Positions 1 to 5,109 of a stretch of 6,391 bases of DNA are shown here, in pieces. Numbering within the stretch: the stretch's first letter is position 1; every line of letters begins with the position of its first letter. The translations under genes and the position numbers were made by a program. The notes under the pieces were generated by a model, which worked only from the letters and a program-made list of their open reading frames with translations, was not told the DNA's origin and ran no database searches. Source of the stretch: CBDUXT01 sp965371245 (GTDB taxonomy: Bacteria; Planctomycetota; Phycisphaerae; UBA1845); assembly GCA_965371245.1 (NCBI GenBank), contig CBDUXT010000166.1, positions 1-6,391 of the forward strand, written 5' to 3'.

Positions 1-78
1 TCATCGAAAAAGAACCCTCGCGGCGCTCATCGCAAGAGGTATCAAGATCGAAGAATTGCCCTCGTGCCGAAGGGGTAA
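1..78 (+). CDS. Possible C-terminal tail of an unrecognised protein (partial)
   Basis: Frame 1 is open from the window edge to a TAA at 76-78 and would encode 25 residues rich in Lys and Arg (ending ALVPKG). I do not recognise a family. An open frame of this length at an edge is weak evidence, since 25 codons without a stop are common by chance at this GC content. It could be the end of a gene that lies mostly to the left of the window, or non-coding DNA beside the transposase remnant. The 79-116 stretch that follows has no gene I can support; it lies between this stop and the point where transposase homology ends. Confidence 0.2.
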   Translation, partial: SSKKNPRGAHRKRYQDRRIALVPKG

Positions 79-113
79 ACCATGACCAAGCGGCGCTGTA
101 GTATTAGACACGC

Positions 114-754
114 TCTGAGAATGTCCACGATCTGGTTGATGGTCACCCCAGGCCGTAATGGAACCAGGAAGTCAAGGCATTTAGATGGTGACCGATCGTT
201 GCATGAAGCAACGCATCGGGCACGACGGGTTCCATGTGTTTCTTGCAGTTGGGGCAGTAGTCACGGTGAATGGTGTACTCGGTGACCACCGGGCGAGTGT
301 CTTCGGGAATGTCTTCGATGATCCGTCTGCGACTGCGCTGACAGCGTTGGAGTCGTCCGTCGCAATGTGGACAGCGTTTCAGAGGATGGGTTTCCCGTTC
401 ATCGATCCGTTCGGGTGTTTCACGCCGGTGGCCCGGATGCCCTTGCCGTGCGCCGGGCTTCTTGCGTCGCTTGGGCGTGTTCGGCTTGGTATAGATGGGC
501 ACCATGCCCGAAAATGTGGAGGGAGACGGCTGCGCGCCGCGCCCGTTTCCTTCCAGGTCTGTGATCCTTGCATCTTGTTCGGCGATGCGTGTGTTCTGCT
601 CGACGATGTGTTTGGCCGCTGCCAGCAAGGCCATCGTGACCACTTCAGAGCCCAACTCGTAAAGGCGTCGCGCCTGCGCCTGGGTGAGTGCATCGCGCAG
701 CGCAGCCTGAATCAAACCCTCCGTCGCCTTGCCGTGGACCGTCGTCGATGCCAT
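114..754 (-). pseudogene. IS66-family transposase, N-terminal remnant, frameshifted and truncated
   Basis: Read from ATG at 754, the intact part is 203 residues, stopping at a TGA at 143-145; IS66 transposases are usually around 500. The domains are in the family order: a helical, coiled-coil-like N-terminus (about residues 12-68), a basic linker with the typical KPGARQGHPGHR segment (99-110), and the IS66 zinc-finger domain with Cys pairs at C128/C131 and C167/C170, plus the characteristic IIEDIP and VVTEYTIHRDYCPNC stretches. The DDE catalytic domain is missing. The frame ends inside a conserved block (SWFHYGLG). Adding one base to the GGGG run at 146-149 restores the family continuation VTINQIVDIL down to position 117, after which similarity ends. 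So it carries both a one-base deletion and a physical truncation. No tnpA/tnpB-like partner genes or clear terminal inverted repeats are visible. It cannot encode an active transposase. The family call is firm; that this is decay rather than a sequencing error is less sure for the frameshift than for the truncation. Confidence 0.88.
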
Positions 755-820
755 GGGCGTTGAAATACACGTACAGCCGCGACAGCGCCGGTTACCTCTC
801 TCAATATTCTTGCGACTTCC

Positions 821-1483
821 TTGGTATTGCAGACGGCTGACCTGTTACGACTCGATTACGCAAATGTCCGTGACGTGGAATGGCTGAGAATCGTTCTTCG
901 GACGGCGTTCTCAAAAGCCGCTCTCCGCAGCTTCGGTTCGTTCGCTACAGTTAGTACATCGAACGATTCTCTTGAAGAAGTCATCGCGGTCATCAAGGGC
1001 GAAGCTGCAACGCCAACGGACGAGAATACCCTAAGCATCGACGATGACACCGGAACGGACGAAGAGAAGGAGGAGGACGCCGACCTCTTTGCACGGGCGA
1101 AAGAAGAAACAGAAGACTACTTGCTTCGGGCTTGGCAGGGGGCCGGTACGGCCTTTGAACATGTTCTAGCCGCCGTCCTTGATGCCATCGGCTACACCGC
1201 AACAGTAACGAGTGCCTCGAAAGACCACGGTGTTGATGTCATCGATCAACCCCAAGCAGCCATCCGCGGCGGAGGGGGTCGCCGTACTGACATATCAGTG
1301 TCACAAAATGAGTCACGTCTTGCACACCCCACGCTATCTGTCCAAGGGAACGGAATTGCCAAAGCGCGGCTACTTTGGGACGTTACGCGGGGGTCGAGGA
1401 ACGCAGTCGAGAAAGCCGGGCGACATCGGTGTGTTCAGAACGGTGCTTGGCATGGTGTGGTGCGCCACGCCGGGGATCAGTGA
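821..1483 (+). pseudogene. Mrr-like restriction endonuclease fragment (decayed)
   Basis: The frame can start at TTG 821 (a nearer upstream stop is TGA at 761) and gives 220 residues, of which about 5-140 look like a real protein. Residues 16-60 (NVRDVEWLR, then RTAF and SFGSF) resemble the region before the nuclease domain in Mrr-type enzymes. An acidic linker follows (73-88), then the start of the Mrr/restriction-endonuclease fold: FEHVLAAVLDAIGY (112-125) and DHGVDV (135-140), whose Asp139 matches the first catalytic Asp of the PD-(D/E)xK core. The expected QxK strand does not follow in frame; after residue 141 the reading turns into low-quality sequence up to TGA at 1481-1483. Another frame downstream encodes YFGTLRGG, which resembles the FLGTLR block that follows the core in Mrr proteins, so a frameshift around 1240-1260 is plausible. 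The N-terminal part is also absent. Intact Mrr proteins cleave modified DNA; this copy is most likely dead. It lies 2 bp from the end of the convergent sigma-factor gene. Confidence 0.6.
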
Positions 1484-1485
1484 TC

Positions 1486-2058
1486 TTACTCGGCGAACTC
1501 AAGGTCGAACTCGGCGAGCGCGCGACGCACCTCCGACAACACAAGAGACTTTGCTTTGTAGATCTGGTTCGGCGTCGTATCGAAGATCTCACCGACGTCT
1601 CGTACTTCCTTTTCCTCGATGACGAGTAGATGGAAGATTTGATAGGCCCGTTGGGGCGCTCTTGCGCGAGCCCGCTCCAGGCCGAACGCCAGCCGCGCGT
1701 TGCGCCATTCCGTGTCCCACGCCGCGCTCAGGTCTTCCGCGACGGCGGCATCTTCGATATGCGATCCCCCTGCAATCGCGTTGCCTCGTCGATGGGCATC
1801 GATCGTCTTATTCACGACGAGCCGGCGCAACCAACTGCGAAACCGCCCACGACTTGGCTGATAGTCGTACGACTCGATCTTGCGCGCGATCGTCTCCAAG
1901 ACTTGCGACCGAATCTCCTCGGCATCGTGGTGGGACAGCCCGCGACGCCGAGCATATCGATACAGCAAAGGCGCGTAGAGATCGTAGAATGTCTGCCATG
2001 CAGTCCGATCCTGCTTATCTCGGATTCGAACGAGCAGGCTCTTGCGTGTGCTATCCAT
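1486..2058 (-). CDS. ECF-family RNA polymerase sigma factor (planctomycete kinase-associated type)
   Basis: A 190-residue protein, a normal length for the two-domain ECF (group 4) sigma factors, which direct RNA polymerase to a small regulon. Region 2 spans about residues 18-92: WQTFYDLYAPLLYRYARRRGL (21-41), DAEEIRSQVL (45-54), then the YDYQPSRGRFRSWLRRLV block (64-81) typical of planctomycete ECF factors. Region 4 spans about 125-185 with a helix-turn-helix, EVRDVGEIFDTTPNQIYKAK (151-170), that would read the -35 element. The linker (93-122) is acidic. Start ATG is at 2058; I see no strong Shine-Dalgarno before it, and no better in-frame start. The gene is transcribed away from the kinase gene, with 155 bp between the two starts. 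No separate anti-sigma gene is present, so the neighbouring kinase, with its zinc-finger N-terminus, is the natural candidate regulator. Known of the family: some ECF groups are genetically linked to Ser/Thr kinases, and in Vibrio the EcfP/PknT pair works by phosphorylating the sigma factor. The family call is secure; the exact ECF group is not assigned here. Confidence 0.9.
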   Translation of the reverse strand: MDSTRKSLLVRIRDKQDRTAWQTFYDLYAPLLYRYARRRGLSHHDAEEIRSQVLETIARKIESYDYQPSRGRFRSWLRRLVVNKTIDAHRRGNAIAGGSHIEDAAVAEDLSAAWDTEWRNARLAFGLERARARAPQRAYQIFHLLVIEEKEVRDVGEIFDTTPNQIYKAKSLVLSEVRRALAEFDLEFAE

Positions 2059-2213
2059 GAGTTTCGATGGGGCAGGGACACTTCATGGTGCCGATTTGCT
2101 GGATCACTCTCGCTAGACTAGGCTAGCTCTCTGGGTCGTACTGTAGGTGCTCCGGGTGCTTTTCGCCAATCAAGTGGCCGGATGAGACCCGCAGAGACAG
2201 CCGAAGAGCTACG
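2059..2213. promoter_or_regulatory. Divergent promoter region between sigma factor and kinase genes
   Basis: This 155-bp gap must contain the start signals for both divergent genes. I cannot place convincing -35/-10 boxes for either direction. One visible structure is the imperfectly spaced inverted repeat GCTAG (2112-2116) and CTAGC (2123-2127), in a short stretch with three CTAG tetramers, lying about 55 bp from the sigma start and 87 bp from the kinase start. CTAG is usually rare in bacterial DNA, so this could be an operator, though it may be chance. The kinase start at 2214 is preceded by a weak purine stretch GAAGAG (2203-2208), 5 nt before the ATG; a second ATG directly follows at 2217. 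Confidence 0.4.
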
Positions 2214-4583
2214 ATGATGAAGAACTGTCCCGAACTGGTCGAGCTGGAAGACTTCGTTCAGGCTCGCCTTGATGAGGCGTCGCGTTTGCAAGTGCGCGAA
2301 CACCTTGAGGCTTGTGACGCCTGCCGAAAGAAAACAGAGGACTGCAGACGCGACCATGAATTGGCAGACGAACTCCGCGGGGCCGTTCAAAGCACCGCCA
2401 CCGTTGACGGTCGCCAACACATGGAGCCCGCTGACGCTTCCTCCCGCCATTTCCCACACATTCCCGGATACGACATCGTAGGCGTTCTCGGGAAGGGCGG
2501 CATGGGCATTGTCTACGACGCTGTTCAGCAGAGCCTCGGCCGGCGCGTCGCGCTGAAGGTCTTGCCCGCCGTCGTGGGAAGTATCAATCCGGAAGCCGTA
2601 ACCCGGTTCGAGCGAGAGGCGACGGCCGCCGCACGGCTTCATCATCATAACATCATCCCGATCCATGACTTCGGCGAATCCAACGATGCGTACTACTGCG
2701 CAATGGAATTGGTCAACGGGCAGCCGCTCAGCGCGCTCGTGCCAAAATTGGCGGCGCTGCATGCCGATGGCAGCCCGAAAATGGACATGGCCCCGCTTGT
2801 TGGGGCAGACGCGCATGTTGAGGGCACGCCGCAAGAGAGCGATTCGCCGGCCGGTTCAGGATCCGGATCGCATACTACGCCGTCGAGCGGTTCGACCATC
2901 GGTCGGGGTCGCCTGTACTTCCAACAGGTCGCACGCTGGATCGCGGATGTGGCCGACGCACTTCACTATGCCCATCAAGAGGGCATCGTTCATCGCGACA
3001 TCAAGCCGGCCAATCTCCTCGTTTCGCTGAGCGGCCGCATTATGATCGCCGATTTTGGTCTAGCGAAGGATGTGAACGACGAGTCGCTGACCACCACGGG
3101 ATCACTGCTCGGAACACTTCGCTATATGAGCCCGGAGCAGGCGATGGCCAAGCGAATGCCCATCGACCACCGCACCGACATCTACTCGCTCGGCGCGACG
3201 CTCTACGAACTTCTGGCGTTTCAACCCGCGTTCACTGCCCGGGACGACAAGGAACTGCTCGGGGCGATCATCACACGCGAACCGAAACACCCACGCCGCA
3301 TCGTTCATTCCGTTCCGAAAGACCTCGAAACCGTTTGCCTCAAAGCCCTGGAGAAATCGCCCGATGCGCGATACGCCACGGCCCGCGACATGTGCGATGA
3401 CCTGCGCCGTTTCATCGAGGACTTGCCGCTCGCGGCCCGGCGCCCCGGCCCCATCGCCCGCACCGGGAAGTTCATCAGACGCCGCAAGGCCCTGTCGGCC
3501 GCGATGCTGAGCACGATGCTGCTGGTCATCGCGGGGTCGTATGTTGTGTCGCTACGCGGACAACGCGCGGCGAACATGCAGACGCGCATCGATGCGCTAC
3601 AGACAGAGGCCTACAACGCCATCGGGGACGACCGGGATGAGGATGCGATCGCGCACTGCACTGAGTTACTTGGGCTCGATATTTCCGAAGACGTTCGGAC
3701 CTACGCCCTGCATAACAGAGCCGTGGGCGCTAGGAAACTCTTCAGCAATAACGGCGGGAAGGACATGTCGTTGATTCACGCCGCCCTGGCCGACGTGGAT
3801 GCGGTCCTGATTCTCGTCCAGGACGATTTCGGTATTTGGAACCTGAACGGTGTACTCCTCAAGATCCTAAAACGATTCTCTGCAGCGAAGGACGCCTATC
3901 AGCGGGCCCTTGAGCTCGCGCCGGACGACTCGGCCACACTCATCAACGTGGCGTCCATGGACGCGGTCCTCAATCACGACATCCAAGCGGCCAAGCAGAA
4001 GCTGAACAAAGCAACCACGACCGCGGACACACGGCAGGCAGGTGTCCAATCTTGGCGAGGTCTCGCGGCCATCCAATTACTAGAGAGCGACCCGGCCGCG
4101 CTAGCCTCGTTGGATGAAGCGCTCGCCACCGATGAGAAAAACTACGCCTGCCAACTACTCCGCGCACGTGCGATCATCCTTCTGGATGAATCAGGCACTG
4201 AGACCGACGCATTCCGCGCCGCGGTTCTGGCCGAATCCCAGTCCTCCACCCCACGGCCTCGCGTGCGACGAGTGCTGGCCCAGGCGCATCTGAGAATGAC
4301 GCAATGGGAGAAGGCCCGCCAGCATGCCGAATCCGCACTGCAACTGCGCGGAGAGGCGTGTATTAACCACCTCATCCTCGCCATCGCCACGGCCAACCTG
4401 GGCGATTTGGCCGCGGCCGAGCAGCATCTCAAATCCGCGGAGGACGCCTGGCCGACCGAACTCGCCAAGCCCGGCGACTTCATCGCGTCGGCCGACGGGG
4501 GCGTGCTGTGGTTCGAGACGTACGACGAACTGGCGTCGCTCAAGCAGCGGGCTCGACGAGCAATAGATAGCCTACGCCACTGA
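2214..4583 (+). CDS. Membrane Ser/Thr protein kinase with N-terminal zinc-finger (anti-sigma-like) and TPR-like tail
   Basis: A 789-residue single-pass kinase. Residues 1-50 carry a putative zinc site, C5 and H30-x3-C34-x2-C37, which matches the HxxxCxxC signature of zinc-binding anti-sigma domains. The Hanks-type kinase domain spans about 85-402 and has every key residue: glycine loop GKGGMG (93-98), K115 in VALK, E135 of helix C, HRDIKPAN (260-267, catalytic D262), DFG (280-282), SPE (306-308), D322 in TDIYSLG and R386. It should therefore be active. An unusual Gly/Ser/Pro-rich insert of about 55 residues (178-232) sits between the hinge and helix E. A basic stretch (RRRK, 422-425) precedes one membrane helix at about 426-447, which puts the kinase in the cytoplasm. 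The remainder (about 455-785) is helical with TPR-like repeats, clearest at 555-582 and 685-745, and would lie outside the membrane as a likely sensor or scaffold. The gene is divergent from an ECF sigma factor and probably controls it. The substrate and signal are unknown. Confidence 0.93.
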   Translation: MMKNCPELVELEDFVQARLDEASRLQVREHLEACDACRKKTEDCRRDHELADELRGAVQSTATVDGRQHMEPADASSRHFPHIPGYDIVGVLGKGGMGIVYDAVQQSLGRRVALKVLPAVVGSINPEAVTRFEREATAAARLHHHNIIPIHDFGESNDAYYCAMELVNGQPLSALVPKLAALHADGSPKMDMAPLVGADAHVEGTPQESDSPAGSGSGSHTTPSSGSTIGRGRLYFQQVARWIADVADALHYAHQEGIVHRDIKPANLLVSLSGRIMIADFGLAKDVNDESLTTTGSLLGTLRYMSPEQAMAKRMPIDHRTDIYSLGATLYELLAFQPAFTARDDKELLGAIITREPKHPRRIVHSVPKDLETVCLKALEKSPDARYATARDMCDDLRRFIEDLPLAARRPGPIARTGKFIRRRKALSAAMLSTMLLVIAGSYVVSLRGQRAANMQTRIDALQTEAYNAIGDDRDEDAIAHCTELLGLDISEDVRTYALHNRAVGARKLFSNNGGKDMSLIHAALADVDAVLILVQDDFGIWNLNGVLLKILKRFSAAKDAYQRALELAPDDSATLINVASMDAVLNHDIQAAKQKLNKATTTADTRQAGVQSWRGLAAIQLLESDPAALASLDEALATDEKNYACQLLRARAIILLDESGTETDAFRAAVLAESQSSTPRPRVRRVLAQAHLRMTQWEKARQHAESALQLRGEACINHLILAIATANLGDLAAAEQHLKSAEDAWPTELAKPGDFIASADGGVLWFETYDELASLKQRARRAIDSLRH

Positions 4584-4600
4584 CAGCGTGTCCAAAAACG

Positions 4601-4682
4601 GGTTCCATCGAACCGAGCCGCGACCGTCAGGGAGCGGGTTTCTGTAGGAAGATCAGGCCGCTTCCTAACAGGCGCGGCTCGG
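4601..4682. repeat. Hairpin cluster, REP-like element and/or kinase terminator
   Basis: Three hairpins follow the kinase stop in close succession. The first is GGTTC-CATC-GAACC (4601-4614). The second is CCGC-GA-CC-GTCA-GG-GA-GCGG (4618-4637), whose two arms flank a tandem G-A mismatch and a 4-nt loop. The third has a perfect 7-bp stem, TAGGAAG (4645-4651) with CTTCCTA (4661-4667). In addition, CCGAGCCGCG (4613-4622) is the exact inverse complement of CGCGGCTCGG (4673-4682), which would bracket the whole unit. The core ending in CAGGGAGCGG resembles repeats I recall from planctomycete intergenic regions, but I cannot confirm this here and no second copy is in the window. The stretch GTTTCT after the second hairpin would also suit a weak intrinsic terminator for the kinase gene. 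Both roles may apply. Confidence 0.55.
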
Positions 4683-5029
4683 AAAAGGATTGCTTCACCG
4701 CGCTCCTAAGGTTTGCTTCCGTAGATACTTACGACACTTCGGCCCCGGTCCGGCGATCCACAAACCTCGCCGCCGCCACGTCAGCCTCGGTGCTCCCTCC
4801 TTGGCGGGCGAGGCCTCTACCGCGGTATCGTGACTGCTTACGAAGCCACGTCGCCGACCGGAGAGGCCATCCATCGACCGCCCATCTCGCCCTGTGCAGC
4901 GTGTGTGCAAACCCGGCGGCGAACGGGGCTAGGTCAAGAACCAATGGAAGAATCCCCACTTTGCCATTGTGCGACAGGAATTATTTTCTTAGCATCGGGG
5001 AAGGTTTCGGAGAGTATCGCGTATTGCTT

Positions 5030-5086
5030 CATGTCACGCCTACGTCAGGCGAGGCCACGCTACATGTTTGTGGGCCGGAATCGGCC
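5030..5086 (+). promoter_or_regulatory. Possible structured 5' leader of the repeat-protein gene
   Basis: Two stems lie just before the ribosome site. CGCCT (5037-5041) pairs with AGGCG (5047-5051) around loop ACGTC, and this hairpin is enclosed by CATGT (5030-5034) with ACATG (5062-5066). GGCCG (5073-5077) pairs with CGGCC (5082-5086) around GAAT. They could protect the mRNA or tune translation. Short stems like these also arise by chance in GC-rich DNA, and I recognise no riboswitch family. Confidence 0.25.
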
Positions 5087-5098
5087 GCCAGCGGAAAG

Positions 5099-5103
5099 AG
5101 GAG
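5099..5103 (+). promoter_or_regulatory. Ribosome binding site for the repeat protein
   Basis: AGGAG, inside the purine run GGAAAGAGGAG (5093-5103), sits 6 nt before ATG 5110. It is the best Shine-Dalgarno in the window and, together with the signal peptide that begins there, fixes the start of the gene. Confidence 0.8.
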
Positions 5104-5109
5104 AACGCC

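Larger units (their letters stand above)
4584..5109. other. 526-bp intergenic region without a supported gene
   Basis: Several short frames exist on both strands (for example 4729-4959 minus and 4830-5144 plus), but none resembles a known family, none has a good ribosome site, and they overlap one another, so I do not call them. The left end holds a hairpin cluster (4601-4682) and the right end a structured leader for the next gene (about 5030-5103), both listed separately. Between them, 4690-4960 shows nothing I can name. A weak promoter-like pair, TTGCCA (4961-4966) and TATTTT (4982-4987), lies in a locally AT-rich patch ahead of the repeat-protein gene; the spacing of 15 bp is short, so this is only a candidate. 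Confidence 0.6.

Noticed and set aside
185..763. A 192-codon open frame on the plus strand
   Set aside because: It lies antisense to the IS66 transposase remnant, whose zinc-finger motifs are unmistakable; the plus-strand translation resembles nothing and is Cys/Arg-rich shadow coding.
1630..2121. Plus-strand frames of 132-163 codons
   Set aside because: They are antisense to the ECF sigma factor, which has clear region 2 and region 4 motifs; no ribosome site or family match.
2118..2834. A 238-codon minus-strand frame
   Set aside because: It runs antisense through the glycine loop and hinge region of the kinase. High GC third positions in the kinase explain its openness.
4684..4960. Possible tRNA or small RNA in the gap
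   Set aside because: I found no cloverleaf, no T-loop GGTTCGA-type motif in a proper context, and no known small RNA signature. The GGTTCCATCGAACC at 4601-4614 is a simple hairpin and lacks the rest of a tRNA.
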